Part shown: positions 1 through 8,886 of the stretch, in pieces
How positions within the stretch are numbered: the stretch's first letter is position 1
Layout of the letters: every line of letters begins with the position of its first letter
Assembly: GCF_030056815.1 (NCBI RefSeq)
Contig: NZ_JASHKR010000008.1
Span: forward strand, 1-64,000
Length of the DNA: 64,000 bases
DNA from: Rhodococcus sp. IEGM 1379
GTDB lineage: Bacteria; Actinomycetota; Actinomycetes; Mycobacteriales; Mycobacteriaceae
Direction: 5' to 3'
The notes under the pieces: model-generated
Told to the model about the DNA's origin: nothing
Databases searched by the model: none
The model's input: the letters and a program-made list of their open reading frames with translations, nothing else
Program-made: the position numbers and the translations under genes

Positions 1-1087
1 GAGGCCAATCCGAAAACCACAGTTCGTCGGTGACCTTGTGAGTCGCCCCGTCAATTGCGATGGTGTTGTTGCTGAACACCCATGGCTGACGAGTTTGGGT
101 GACGGTGAAGGCAGTCTCCGCGTTGGCGGGGATCGACACTTCGACCGGGCCGGTGATGCCGTGGTATCTCGCGATACCGAGAACGGTGTCGACGCGACCG
201 ACGTTGGTATCGTTCATCATTCCGGTGGCAGCGGGGGCGCTGCCGTGGCCTTCGTGTCCACCCGTAGCCGGTGGGGGAGCGTCGCCAAGAGTCTTGACCA
301 CCGAGGGCGTGGTCCAACTCAGCGCAGTCCGTAAGCTGCTCACATTTTCGCCGGCATAGGTCGACCACGTGAGACCGGTTGCCGAGAGAAAGATCAGGGC
401 AACTGCTATCCAGATGCCGACGACGCCATGCCAGTTCAGGGTTCGCCTGCGCCCTGTGGACGTTTGATCCATGGTGAGGAGTCGCGCATTGCGGGCGGTG
501 CGGTACCGACGGAACCAGAGATAGACACCGCCGAGGGCGACGACCCACATCCATGACGCAGCCAACTCGCTGTAGAGGCGACCGGGTTCGCCGAGATGAA
601 GATTGCGATGGAGTTGCGAAATCCACGTGCGGACCGGCAGCGAACCGCTGCTTCCGTACACAGCTAACTCGCCGACGGACTTGGCCACGACTGGGTCGAC
701 AAAGACTGCGAGCCTTTCGGATTCGCCGAGTGACGGATCCGTGAACAAGACCCGAGTTGTCTCTCCGGGTTCAGCGGCAGGGCGGACCGCAGAGACCGTG
801 AGGTCTGGGCGGTACTGCTGAGCGGAACGGATCTGGTCGTTCAACGATGCGATCTGTCCGGTGCTGTCGGTCTGGAGGTAGTCGCTGTAGACGATCTTCT
901 CGATGGCGGGTGCAATCGCGTAGAGGCCGCCGCTCAACGCTGCGATGAGGATAAAGGGCCCGATCAGGATTCCGGCGTAGAAGTGCAGACGCAGGATCAA
1001 GGGCCTGGCGGAGCCAGGCTTTTTCTTCGGGGGAGAACTGTCATTGGAAGCGCGTTCGGGCGCGCGCTCCATTTTGGGTGCGGACAT
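1..1087 (-). CDS. PepSY-associated transmembrane protein (partial, C-terminus outside window)
   Basis: The frame is open from an ATG at 1087 down to base 1, giving about 362 residues without a stop, so the 3' end lies beyond the window. Membrane segments are seen near residues 30-58 (starting LILRLHFYAG), 178-198 (ASWMWVVALGGVYLWF) and 218-245 (NWHGVVGIWIAVALIF). Basic residues follow the second one (RRYRTARNAR). This pattern, with a His in the first helix and an NWHG motif, is that of PepSY_TM proteins, which are inner-membrane proteins often tied to iron or copper uptake and usually 450-500 residues long. A His-rich stretch (GGHEGHG) lies in the later extracytoplasmic part. The gene sits downstream of the membrane protein gene at 1199-1726 on the same strand. 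The metal role is inferred from the family only. Confidence 0.85.
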   Translation of the reverse strand, partial: MSAPKMERAPERASNDSSPPKKKPGSARPLILRLHFYAGILIGPFILIAALSGGLYAIAPAIEKIVYSDYLQTDSTGQIASLNDQIRSAQQYRPDLTVSAVRPAAEPGETTRVLFTDPSLGESERLAVFVDPVVAKSVGELAVYGSSGSLPVRTWISQLHRNLHLGEPGRLYSELAASWMWVVALGGVYLWFRRYRTARNARLLTMDQTSTGRRRTLNWHGVVGIWIAVALIFLSATGLTWSTYAGENVSSLRTALSWTTPSVVKTLGDAPPPATGGHEGHGSAPAATGMMNDTNVGRVDTVLGIARYHGITGPVEVSIPANAETAFTVTQTRQPWVFSNNTIAIDGATHKVTDELWFSDWP

Positions 1088-1198
1088 GCGTGTACTCGAT
1101 CCCGCTGTGCGCCTTTGTTAACCGCCCAAGGTTAATAAAGGCGCACAGCAAAGTGGCGCACGGGTTTTCGTGCGCGAAGCAATAAGGGAATAGGTGAG

Positions 1199-1726
1199 TT
1201 ACACGATTGCCGGTGGACTGCGAGTGCCGGTACCTGAAGTGACAAGTTGTCGCAGAACAACTTTGGCGCGGTAGTACGTGCGCATCGAGGCGGATGCGGG
1301 TTCGGGGGTCTCGGGATGCAGGAGGACGGCAACGATGACAGCAACTGTCGATGCGGCGACAACATAGCCGTGTTCTGCTGCCCGAATCAGCAAGGCGCAG
1401 AACCCGATGGCGGCAATATGCGCTGCGAGCATCGGAAAGGACAGAAGAATGCCGTGCTGATGTTCCGAAGCGATGGTCAGCGTTGTGTGGCCTATTGCCT
1501 GACCCGCGGCAAGCATGAGTGCAAGTGCGACTGCTGGGGAGCGGCGGATGTCGATGGACGACACAACCGCTCCGACGCTCGCGCACGCGAAGATCAACAA
1601 GGCCACTGCGCTTTCCGAGGGGGCCATACCGCCGCCGATTGCGTGGGCAGCGATGCTGACGGCGCCGGATGTGCCGCCCACGAATGCCCCGCGCAACTGC
1701 GCGACGTCTGCGGGCCCGGCGGTCAT
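1199..1726 (-). CDS. Hypothetical small integral membrane protein
   Basis: This 175-residue protein has five or so hydrophobic stretches (for example SAVALLIFACASVGAVV and VVAASTVAVIVAVLL) and a His pair in a helix (IGHTTLTIASEHQHG). I do not recognise a named family. The start used is the ATG at 1726 (MTAGPADVAQ), which begins a typical short cytoplasmic N-terminus. An upstream TTG at 1810 would add 28 residues, but neither start has a clear ribosome-binding site. The gene is upstream of the PepSY gene with a gap of about 110 bases and is probably co-transcribed with it. The histidines would fit a metal-related role alongside the PepSY protein, but that is only a guess. Confidence 0.6.
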   Translation of the reverse strand: MTAGPADVAQLRGAFVGGTSGAVSIAAHAIGGGMAPSESAVALLIFACASVGAVVSSIDIRRSPAVALALMLAAGQAIGHTTLTIASEHQHGILLSFPMLAAHIAAIGFCALLIRAAEHGYVVAASTVAVIVAVLLHPETPEPASASMRTYYRAKVVLRQLVTSGTGTRSPPAIV

Positions 1727-1819
1727 GGTCCACAGGATACCGGTATCTACTACAGGAACTAGTAGCGCCGTGAATTTCTGGACGTTTGTCCTGATGACAA
1801 AACCCTTCAATGTATCCGG

Positions 1820-1848
1820 ACAAAACGGGAAAGTCGGTACAAAACGGG
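1820..1848. repeat. Short direct repeat, possible operator
   Basis: ACAAAACGGG occurs twice, at 1820-1829 and 1839-1848. The copies are 19 bases apart, roughly two helical turns. They lie between the minus-strand membrane gene (start 1726) and the plus-strand secreted protein (start 1931), where promoters for both are expected. Such spacing is common for dimer-binding regulators. Nothing else in the sequence names the regulator. Confidence 0.35.
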
Positions 1849-1930
1849 TGTTAGTCTACGGCGTGTCGTCAATGAGGGTGTCGATCAACCAGGCAGGTCC
1901 AACTCGGAATATCCCAAGCAAGGAGAAATC

Positions 1931-2629
1931 ATGAGGCGAGGAATCTTTGCGGTATTCGCTCTAGTTGCTTCACTCGGTCTTTTTCTGCCTTCGGTGGCGT
2001 CGGCTGATCCCGTGACACATTCGGTATCCGGGACACTCACCAACACCTGCGATCCACTCGGTAACCCGGTCGGGGTGTGGATGGTTGTGTGGAACGGAGC
2101 GACTCAGGTTGCTTCCGCGACAACCGGACCCGGTGGCGTCTACACCATTGCCGGAGTGCCGCCAGGTTCCTACACGGTCAGTCCGTACGCCCCGGCTGGA
2201 TGTGGGTCGGTGCCCAACAGCACTCCGGTGGACTTGACGTCCGCCGATGCCACAGGCATCGACTTCGAGATGGTCAAGGTCTTCAGCATTTTCGGTCAGG
2301 TGACGGGTTGCCCTGAAGACGAAGGCGTCGGGACGCCGGATGTGACGGTCAATCTCCTCGACGGCGGAAACCAGATCGCGTCTACGACCACCGACAATTT
2401 CGGTGACTACTTCTTCCAGTACAAGCCGGCCAAGGACGGCTACACGGTCGAGGTTGCGCCCGGAGCAGGATGCGGTGCAGATTCGCCCTCCGTTCCGGTG
2501 AATCTGAGTGTCGACGATGTCGAAGGTGTCGATTTTGCTTTCATCCGAGACTGCAGCAGCGGAAATCCCGGAAGTATGTTCGGAAGCATTTTCGGCAGCC
2601 TCGGTAGCTCGGAATTCTGTTTCAGCTGA
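1931..2629 (+). CDS. Secreted protein with two CNA-B / carboxypeptidase-regulatory-like domains
   Basis: The 232-residue product begins with a Sec signal peptide (hydrophobic AVFALVASLGLFLPSV, cleavage after ASA). Two similar beta-sandwich repeats follow, at about residues 32-110 and 115-200. Each has the pattern of a sugar-binding-like or Cna-B fold: a GxYTI or GDYFF turn, then a PGSYTV or KDGYTV strand, and each ends with GIDFEMV or GVDFAFI. Each repeat carries a conserved Cys pair. A serine/glycine-rich tail (GSMFGSIFGSLGSS) ends the protein. AGGAGA at 1921-1926 lies five bases before the ATG and supports this start. The protein is probably an envelope or extracellular structural protein. 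No enzyme motif is seen. Confidence 0.75.
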   Translation: MRRGIFAVFALVASLGLFLPSVASADPVTHSVSGTLTNTCDPLGNPVGVWMVVWNGATQVASATTGPGGVYTIAGVPPGSYTVSPYAPAGCGSVPNSTPVDLTSADATGIDFEMVKVFSIFGQVTGCPEDEGVGTPDVTVNLLDGGNQIASTTTDNFGDYFFQYKPAKDGYTVEVAPGAGCGADSPSVPVNLSVDDVEGVDFAFIRDCSSGNPGSMFGSIFGSLGSSEFCFS

Positions 2630-2932
2630 GCGTGACAGCGCACGGCGGGAGGAACCTGGTTCTTTCCGCCGCGTTATGTCGTTCTGGGGCAATGAATTTG
2701 CCTGAGGGTTGCGGAATGAGAATTTTATTGCGGAACGAACGGATAAGTGCAGCAGCTGGTTCGAGTTCTCGAATTGCTGAGGCCTGGACAGCCGATGGGA
2801 CCAAAGTCACCGAATTGCGGGTGTAACGGACTGGCGCTCGATCACGGTATCGACAGCAGAGCAACAAGGCCGCAGAGTGATAGCGTCCGAAACATTATGT
2901 CCGAATGATTCCGAACTCGAACTGGGAAAACG
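2630..2932. other. Intergenic region without a supported gene
   Basis: About 300 bases separate the secreted protein from the ATPase gene. Short frames exist on both strands, but none has a convincing ribosome-binding site, hydrophobic pattern or domain. The region presumably holds the terminator of the upstream gene and the promoter of the downstream one. I see no strong hairpin. Confidence 0.4.
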
Positions 2933-4078
2933 GTGCGCAGCGATAACAACGGCTCGAATGGCGGATTTCTACGGAGCGGTTCAGGATCGGTCGGGACGGA
3001 CGATTCCCATGCCAATACGATTCGAACGGTCACCTTCACTCCGCAGTTCGACGAGGTTCCTCCCCGGCCGTTGCCCAGTCAGAGAATGCGGCAGACACGG
3101 CGCGAAGAACCGACCGATTTCCGGACCTCAACACCTGTGGAAATGACATCCGTCGACGATCTGGACATCATCAAGCGCGCGAAGCGTCCTCCCGAACGAG
3201 GTTTGGGCAGTGTGTTGTTCAAGCTCTCGGGCGGACGAATCAATACCGGGCAGTCGGCGGCCGAACTCGAACATCAAGCGTTGGTTCGTCGCGCTAATCA
3301 GACTGTGCGTGGTGTTTACAAGATTGCGTTCATCTCACTCAAGGGCGGAGTGGGGAAGACGACGGCAGCCAAGACCGTCGGCTCCACGTTCGCGTCGATT
3401 CGGGGCGATCGGATTGTCGCGATCGACGCCAATCCGGATCTGGGTACCCTGGCTGATCGGGAACGACGCGAACATCACCTGACGGTCCGTGACCTGTTGG
3501 CCGACGGAGATATTCGCACCTACAGTGACGTGCGCTATTACACCTCGCAAGGGGACAGTCGACTGGAAATCCTTGCCAGTGAAGCGGATCCGGAAACGTC
3601 GGAGTCGTTCAACGAGCAGGACTATCTCGACACCCTCCGCATCCTCGAAGTGCACTACAACATCGTCATCACCGACTGTGGAACTGGCATCATGCACTCG
3701 GCAATGTACGGAATCCTCGATGAGGCAGACGCTTTGGTTGTCGTCAGCCCGACGGCCCAGGACGGTGCGCGCAGCGCCGCAGCCACTTTGAGTTGGCTGA
3801 CCAAGCACGGCTACGGCGATTTGGTGAGTCGGTCGGTGGTTGCGATCAACTCGACCCGTCCCGGGTCTTCGTCACTCGATCTCGATCAACTGGAGGATGT
3901 GTTCACTCAGCGAGGAGTTCGGGCGGTACGCACGTTGCCGTACGACGATCACCTTGGTGAAGGTGGTCCTATCGACTTGAAGTTGTTGAACAAACGCACA
4001 GCGCGCGCCTACCTCGAGTTGGTTGCCGCTATCGCCGACGGATTCCCCGAGTCTCCGGGTAAACACGCGTCCAGATGA
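2933..4078 (+). CDS. ParA/MinD-like ATPase
   Basis: The 381-residue protein has a disordered, charged N-terminal region (residues 1-125) and then a P-loop domain. The deviant Walker A motif is SLKGGVGKTT at about residues 134-143, with the signature Lys of the ParA/MinD class. VAIDANPDLGT follows as switch I, and VITDCGTGI as the Walker B-like strand. This organisation (disordered N-terminus plus MinD-like domain) resembles actinobacterial EspI-type or orphan MinD-like ATPases near type VII secretion genes, although no ESX genes are visible here. GTG at 2933 is the first in-frame start; an upstream ATG at 2905 is in another frame. The gene converges on the baeRF gene, 20 bases away. The role could be positioning or secretion support; the cargo is unknown. 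Confidence 0.75.
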   Translation: MRSDNNGSNGGFLRSGSGSVGTDDSHANTIRTVTFTPQFDEVPPRPLPSQRMRQTRREEPTDFRTSTPVEMTSVDDLDIIKRAKRPPERGLGSVLFKLSGGRINTGQSAAELEHQALVRRANQTVRGVYKIAFISLKGGVGKTTAAKTVGSTFASIRGDRIVAIDANPDLGTLADRERREHHLTVRDLLADGDIRTYSDVRYYTSQGDSRLEILASEADPETSESFNEQDYLDTLRILEVHYNIVITDCGTGIMHSAMYGILDEADALVVVSPTAQDGARSAAATLSWLTKHGYGDLVSRSVVAINSTRPGSSSLDLDQLEDVFTQRGVRAVRTLPYDDHLGEGGPIDLKLLNKRTARAYLELVAAIADGFPESPGKHASR

Positions 4079-4098
4079 CCGGCGCGTGTAGTTGAGTG

Positions 4099-5133
4099 TC
4101 AGATATGTCTCAGTATTGCCCCGTATCCGTCTGCGAGAGTGAGACGTTCGTCGATTTGCACTAGCTCTGCGCCAGTCCGGATCGCCAAATACGGCAGTAG
4201 GCGATCAGCGGGGGCGAAGAGGGAATCGCTGGACACCTCTTTGTCATCGGGATCGGTGAAGAGCAAGGTCTCGACCTTTCCCTGTTCCAAAGCGTCCAGC
4301 ACGCGGGCGGTACCGTCCACGGACAGATTGCTGTCTCGGCCCTGTTCTGCCACAAAGCGTTCGGTCTCCACATCCATTCGGCGGAGTCGTTCCGTATCGA
4401 TGAGTTCGCGGATTTCCTTGGCAACCTCCGTTGGTGAGGAACCCGCCGCACGCGACCCCCTCTCGATTTCGACGGACCGCAACGACGACGGAAGGTGCTG
4501 GGCGAATGCGTTCCGCGACTGTACTTCTCCGATGATCACCACCAGTTGAACCTTGTGCTCGCGCGCTAATGTTGCAGTGCGAGTTGCGGCTTGGGTCAAG
4601 TTCTTGCGTACATTCTCCTCGGCCAGGGATTGAGTGTCGATGTAGCGGTCCGGGCCACCCACCCGGGCCTTGTGTACCGGAAATCCGTCACCGTCCACAG
4701 ATTCGGCGAACACGTCTCGACCGCGCGCATCGCGAACACACAGATCAGCTCCGGTGTGATCGACCTTCGCGATGATGAACGGTTCTGTGTCGTAACCGTG
4801 CGCAATCAGCGGAATCAGATAGGGCAGTGACCCGACAGTCACAATGGTCGACGTCGTGGGCTCGAGCAGGATGTCGTCGACCAGAACAGCGTCAGGTGTC
4901 ACGATGATTGCTCGGCCGGCGCGACCGGAAATTCCGTGGTGGTTGTCTTTTACGCTGTCGAACTGTTCGATCAACGACGCTGGAGCCTCCTGCTTGGACA
5001 GTTGGCCTCGCATCGACCGCCATTCCTGCTCGAAACGCTCACGTGAATCTTCACGGTTTCTGACGTCCTCGAAGTACACGGAGGCAAATGGTCCTTCGCT
5101 CGAACCGACCTTCTTCAGTCGCCCAGCATGCAT
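4099..5133 (-). CDS. eRF1-like (baeRF, Rv2629-type) protein
   Basis: This 344-residue protein begins with ATG at 5133, seven bases after AGAGGAG. Longer upstream extensions of this frame lack a ribosome-binding site and have a composition unlike a protein. The C-terminal half carries an eRF1-domain-3-like pattern: VLDALEQGKVETLLF, then an acidic segment, then a late strand ending in TLADGYGAILRHI. The middle part has VQLVVIIGEVQSRNAF, the domain-2-like core. In mycobacteria the related Rv2629 belongs to the dormancy response. The family is linked to ribosome rescue or stress by its fold only. It is convergent with the ParA-like gene and divergent from the small membrane protein at 5246. Confidence 0.7.
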   Translation of the reverse strand: MHAGRLKKVGSSEGPFASVYFEDVRNREDSRERFEQEWRSMRGQLSKQEAPASLIEQFDSVKDNHHGISGRAGRAIIVTPDAVLVDDILLEPTTSTIVTVGSLPYLIPLIAHGYDTEPFIIAKVDHTGADLCVRDARGRDVFAESVDGDGFPVHKARVGGPDRYIDTQSLAEENVRKNLTQAATRTATLAREHKVQLVVIIGEVQSRNAFAQHLPSSLRSVEIERGSRAAGSSPTEVAKEIRELIDTERLRRMDVETERFVAEQGRDSNLSVDGTARVLDALEQGKVETLLFTDPDDKEVSSDSLFAPADRLLPYLAIRTGAELVQIDERLTLADGYGAILRHI

Positions 5134-5245
5134 GGCGACTCCTCTCTTGTCGTCGTATCTGTAGTTGTCTTGCCAGGCGTACCCCCTCGAGGTTGATCCG
5201 ACACGAGGATGGGGTACCCAATCTGATTGGTGAAGGGAGTGCCCG

Positions 5246-5611
5246 ATGTCTGCTGGGCGGCGCAACGGATCGGATACCGAGAAGCGGTGGTCGGATCCCG
5301 AAGAGTTCCGTAGGGCTGCAATTTTCACGATCGTGGTGGTATGCGCAGCGCTTGCGGTCCTGTTGCTCGACGCGCTCGCGGTAAACCGACAGTCGGGAGG
5401 CGCAGAATCTGGAATATCCGGCATCGGTGTTCTCGCATTTGCGCCGTCGGCGGTCTTTCTGATCGGAGGATTGGCTGCCTTCGTTCAGACGTATCGGGTC
5501 TGGCGACGGGGCGGCACCTGGCCGATCTGGCAGGGCGCGGGTTGGTTTCTGATGGTATTGATGCTGTTCAGCCTGGGTTTGGCAGCCTCAGACTACGGTG
5601 GCCCGGAGTAG
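5246..5611 (+). CDS. Small three-helix membrane protein
   Basis: The 121-residue protein has three predicted membrane helices: AAIFTIVVVCAALAVLLLDAL, then GVLAFAPSAVFLIGGLAAF, then GAGWFLMVLMLFSLGLAA. The N-terminus is charged and cytoplasmic. GAAGGGAG at 5232-5239 is well placed before the ATG. I do not recognise a family and no functional motif is visible. It is divergent from the baeRF gene, so the two may share a control region. Confidence 0.6.
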   Translation: MSAGRRNGSDTEKRWSDPEEFRRAAIFTIVVVCAALAVLLLDALAVNRQSGGAESGISGIGVLAFAPSAVFLIGGLAAFVQTYRVWRRGGTWPIWQGAGWFLMVLMLFSLGLAASDYGGPE

Positions 5612-5710
5612 GCCCCCTGCCCGAGTCGCACATTTGTTCGATAGTTGCTAGTGTCGGTTATCGTGAGGGTGGTGCAGAGGGAAGCCTGCACCACCCACAC
5701 GCCAAAATCT

Positions 5711-5770
5711 GGTGCCTGACGCTGACTGCCTTCAGTGTCAGGCACCGATTTACGTCAGGCACCGATTTAC
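5711..5770. terminator. Strong hairpin terminator with a duplicated 17-base arm
   Basis: GGTGCCTGAC at 5711-5720 pairs perfectly with GTCAGGCACC at 5737-5746, and the inner bases extend the stem. The hairpin lies between convergent genes ending at 5611 (+) and 5783 (-), so it is probably a bidirectional terminator. The right arm with its tail, GTCAGGCACCGATTTAC, is repeated immediately as a perfect tandem copy (5737-5753 and 5754-5770). This gives two alternative partners for the left arm. Confidence 0.8.
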
Positions 5771-5782
5771 GGGATTCAGCGT

Positions 5783-6868
5783 TCAGTTGTCTTTGTTGGA
5801 TTCGTCATTCTTGGTTTCCGAACTCCGGCGCCAGTGGGTGAAGCGTTCCTTGATGTCGGATGCGACGTCGCCGACGCCGTTGCCCACGGCACCGACAGCT
5901 CCACCGAGTCCGCTGCCGATATCGCGGAGCATCCGGATCAGTGGATCGTCGGATTCGTCGAAGTTCTGCTTGTACGTCTTGGCGGCGTTCTTGAACTCGT
6001 CGCTGATCTTTGCGTCGTCATCGTCGACGCGGCGCGGGTAGTTACCGCGCAGAACGTCGGAGTACGCCCCACTGTCCACCCACTTCTTCAGCTCGGCGGC
6101 GCGCAGTACCGAAAATGGGTGTGTCAGTAGTTCGATGTTGAGGAGTTTGAGCACGCCGTCCCGGAGGTCTCCACTGGAGTCGTACTCAGCGGCCTGGTCA
6201 AGGAAGGCTTCGATGTCGACCTCACTCACACGCGACCCGCCGGCCAACTTCATCTGCACTCGAATGGCGGCGTGAACGTCCTGCCCGCAGAGGAGACCGG
6301 CACGGTCGCCCGAGAGTTCGGATTTGCGTTGCCATTCCAGTAATGCGGCGATGATCGCACGTAACGCCCAGCCTCCGACGGGTAGCCAACCGATGGTCCC
6401 GGCCAAACGCATCAGGTGCATCAGGATGGTGCGATAGACGGCGTGACCGGACAACGCGTGTCCGAGTTCGTGCCCGATGATAAATCGCTGTTCCTCGTAA
6501 TTCATTACGTCGAGTAGGCCAGTTGTCACTACCATGAACGGCCGGTCCATGCCGATGGTGAAGGCATTGACCATCGGCGTCTGTAGAACAAAGAGTTCAG
6601 GAGTTTCGTCCGCTCCCAAGATGTCGACACAATCGCGTCGTAGATCGTGAAGGTCGCGGAATTGGCGTTCGTCCACGCGGACAGCAGTGGCCAGATACAT
6701 CAGCCTGTGTTGACGCTCTTGGAGAAGTCCCGACAGTGTCCGCAGCACCGTGTCGAATCCGCGAAGGGTGCGGAGTGTGACCAAGGCTGCGCGGTCTGCC
6801 GGATGCTCCCAAGCGCGGGAACTGATGTCGGGGAACTCGATTCTGGTGCGGTCTGGTGCTGTAGTCAC
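5783..6868 (-). CDS. M48 family zinc metallopeptidase
   Basis: The 361-residue protein carries the zinc motif HELGH inside FIIGHELGHALSGH at about residues 140-153, and a downstream ELSGDRAG segment that supplies the third zinc ligand of the M48 family. Hydrophobic stretches after the active site (LAGTIGWLPVGGWALRAIIAALL) suggest membrane association as in HtpX/Ste24-like enzymes. The C-terminal 80 residues are charged and include a Gly/Val-rich patch (GSGLGGAVGAVGNGVGD). The start is the GTG at 6868, preceded by GCGAGG; the longer open frame upstream is not protein-like. A role in membrane-protein quality control is inferred from the family. Confidence 0.88.
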   Translation of the reverse strand: MTTAPDRTRIEFPDISSRAWEHPADRAALVTLRTLRGFDTVLRTLSGLLQERQHRLMYLATAVRVDERQFRDLHDLRRDCVDILGADETPELFVLQTPMVNAFTIGMDRPFMVVTTGLLDVMNYEEQRFIIGHELGHALSGHAVYRTILMHLMRLAGTIGWLPVGGWALRAIIAALLEWQRKSELSGDRAGLLCGQDVHAAIRVQMKLAGGSRVSEVDIEAFLDQAAEYDSSGDLRDGVLKLLNIELLTHPFSVLRAAELKKWVDSGAYSDVLRGNYPRRVDDDDAKISDEFKNAAKTYKQNFDESDDPLIRMLRDIGSGLGGAVGAVGNGVGDVASDIKERFTHWRRSSETKNDESNKDN

Positions 6869-7072
6869 GTGCGCCTCGCTTCGGTGTTGTTGAATCACCT
6901 CAAGACTAACGACTAGTTGGTTTGAAAAATTGAGAGTTGTGGTTCGGCATGCGTCGTCCGGGAGAAAATAGCCGGTCAGAGCGGGTATGGACGGCCAATA
7001 TTTTGGGTACTCGCAGTGCAGTGCCTTCGTTTCGAGCGCACGTAACTGGCCAGTCGGCTGAGAAGGACTGCC

Positions 7073-7228
7073 ATGATTATTCTCGGAATTATCTTGCTGA
7101 TTATCGGATTCCTGGTGAACATTCCGATTCTGTGGACCATCGGCGTTGTTCTCTTGGTGATCGGATTGATTCTGTTCGTGCTGGGGTCGACAGGACGAGC
7201 AGTTGGCGGGAGGCGGCACTATTACTGA
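7073..7228 (+). CDS. DUF6131-type small membrane protein (51 aa)
   Basis: ATG at 7073 is preceded by AGAAGGA. The 51-residue product consists of two hydrophobic helices (MIILGIILLIIGFLV and GVVLLVIGLILFVLG) followed by a conserved basic tail GRAVGGRRHYY. This is the form of the actinobacterial DUF6131 family, which is widespread and of unknown function. The stop is TGA at 7226-7228. The gene stands alone between the divergent M48 gene and the SDR gene. Confidence 0.8.
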   Translation: MIILGIILLIIGFLVNIPILWTIGVVLLVIGLILFVLGSTGRAVGGRRHYY

Positions 7229-7508
7229 TGTGTCTGGTACGCCTACTGCAGTACCGGATCGAGGACAGGCCCTGCGCCCCATGGGAGTGCGGGGCCTGCC
7301 TTCGACAGGTCTTGCCAACATCTCTTAGAGCGTCAACGAGTCCGAGCGCACCGAAGCGCGCGTCAACGAGAGTACGACGGGCTCTGCCGGTTTGCCCGCG
7401 ATTTACAGAGAAATCACCCTGGAATTCATCCTTTGGATTCTGCCCAGCTTTGGTAACGGATGGCCCACCGGCTCGATGTTTGATTCGGTCGGGTAAATCG
7501 GAGGTTCG

Positions 7509-8294
7509 ATGGATCTACATCTGAAAGGTAAGACTGCCGTCGTGACGGGTGCCGGCAAAGGCATCGGGCTTGCGATAACTCGGGCGTTGGCCGAAGAAGG
7601 CGCCTACGTGATTGCGGGTTCGCGGACTCGTACGGCAGACATCGATGCGCTCGAGGCCGCCGGCGCAATCACCTTCGTCAGGGTTGACCTGTCGAGTACG
7701 AAGGGGGCGGAGACGCTCGTCGCGGTTGCGGCAGAACATGGCGGAATCGACGTACTGATCAACAACGTCGGTGCCGTGACGCCGCGGACAGGAGGATTTG
7801 TCAGTGTCGCGGATGCTGACTGGGAGTCATCACTGAATCTCACTTTCATGTCCGCGGTACGGACGATCAGGGCAGCGCTACCCGAGATGGAGCGTCGCGG
7901 CGGCGGAAGCATTGTCACGGTCAGTTCGGTAAACGCATTCCTGCCCGACCCTGCCGTCATCGACTACAGCGCGGCAAAAGCTGCACTGACCAACCTGTGC
8001 AAATCATTGTCGAAGGAGTTTGCTTCGAAGGGGATCCGTGTGAATACCGTCAGTCCGGGTCCGGTTCGAACCGCCCTGTGGCTGGCAGACGGCGGAGTTG
8101 CGTCGACGCTTGCCGAGGTCAGCGGTGTCAGTGCGCAGGAAGTGGTGAACAGTGCGGCAGCGGGTTCGGAGACGGGTCGATTCACGCTTCCCGAGGAAGT
8201 CGCGGATCTGGTGCTGTTTCTCGCTGGGGATCGGGCGGCGAATGTGACAGGTGCAGATTTTGTGATCGACGGCGGATTGATCAAGACACTCTGA
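7509..8294 (+). CDS. SDR family NAD(P)-dependent oxidoreductase
   Basis: The 261-residue protein is a classical short-chain dehydrogenase/reductase. It has the cofactor motif TGAGKGIG near residue 13, NNVG near residue 88, the catalytic Ser in VSSVNAF, and the catalytic Tyr-Lys pair as YSAAK near residue 155. The C-terminal part has SPGPVRTAL and the usual GADFVIDGG ending. AGGAGG-like ATCGGAGG precedes the ATG. Asp or Ser after the first beta-strand cannot be read clearly enough to choose NADH or NADPH. Substrate is unknown; the family covers steroid, acyl and sugar alcohols. Confidence 0.9.
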   Translation: MDLHLKGKTAVVTGAGKGIGLAITRALAEEGAYVIAGSRTRTADIDALEAAGAITFVRVDLSSTKGAETLVAVAAEHGGIDVLINNVGAVTPRTGGFVSVADADWESSLNLTFMSAVRTIRAALPEMERRGGGSIVTVSSVNAFLPDPAVIDYSAAKAALTNLCKSLSKEFASKGIRVNTVSPGPVRTALWLADGGVASTLAEVSGVSAQEVVNSAAAGSETGRFTLPEEVADLVLFLAGDRAANVTGADFVIDGGLIKTL

Positions 8295-8445
8295 ACGCTG
8301 TAGGCGTAAACACGGTGTCAGGATGGGCCTTTGGGCGTCAAGACGACGTCAGTGAGCCGTACGGATCAACGTTTTCAGGGTAGTCCTGAAAGCGAGCTGA
8401 AGTACCGGTGTACTCGCAACTCCGGAGGTCCACGAAAGGTCTGTC

Positions 8446-8886
8446 ATGACTATTCTTCATTTCCTCGCTTCGGAACGTGCAACGACGCGATGCGTCCTGG
8501 CCCGCGTCGAGTTGACCGATATCGAATCGGCGGAAACCTACGCCGTGCTGGAATCGATGATTGCGCGGCCACATCTGAAATTGGTCGGACTGTGCGTCAA
8601 TCTGGGCGTCGGTCATCGTGACGAGGTCGACCTGCGGAGGGCCGCTGACAGCACCGTTGGATTGATGGAACGAGTCCATCGTGAATATCGAATCCTGATG
8701 TCGGAGTTGATTATCGAGATCGAGGCGCAGACAACGCCGGACCTACTTGTGCAAGTTCGAGACGAAGACACGTTGTCGAGGGCCTTCGATGACCTTCTTG
8801 ACGACGCGTGCGCTCGTAATCGATATCCACGGCCGACGTTGATCGTGATGGAGGACCTGGGCGTTCAAGCTAGTTCGCGGTCTTGA
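8446..8886 (+). CDS. Hypothetical protein (146 aa)
   Basis: The protein is soluble and acidic, with no signal peptide or membrane helix. I do not recognise a family. A GAAAGG element lies about eight bases before the ATG, and the codon pattern looks real. Its last 17 bases overlap, tail to tail, the methyltransferase gene on the other strand (stop at 8870), so the two 3' ends are mutually antisense. Upstream at 8295-8445 there is no other gene, and the SDR gene lies on the same strand. Confidence 0.55.
   Translation: MTILHFLASERATTRCVLARVELTDIESAETYAVLESMIARPHLKLVGLCVNLGVGHRDEVDLRRAADSTVGLMERVHREYRILMSELIIEIEAQTTPDLLVQVRDEDTLSRAFDDLLDDACARNRYPRPTLIVMEDLGVQASSRS

Noticed and set aside
5134-5424. 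97-residue N-terminal extension of the baeRF protein
   Set aside because: It overlaps the divergent membrane gene at 5246 and its promoter, and a strong ribosome-binding site lies before ATG 5133.
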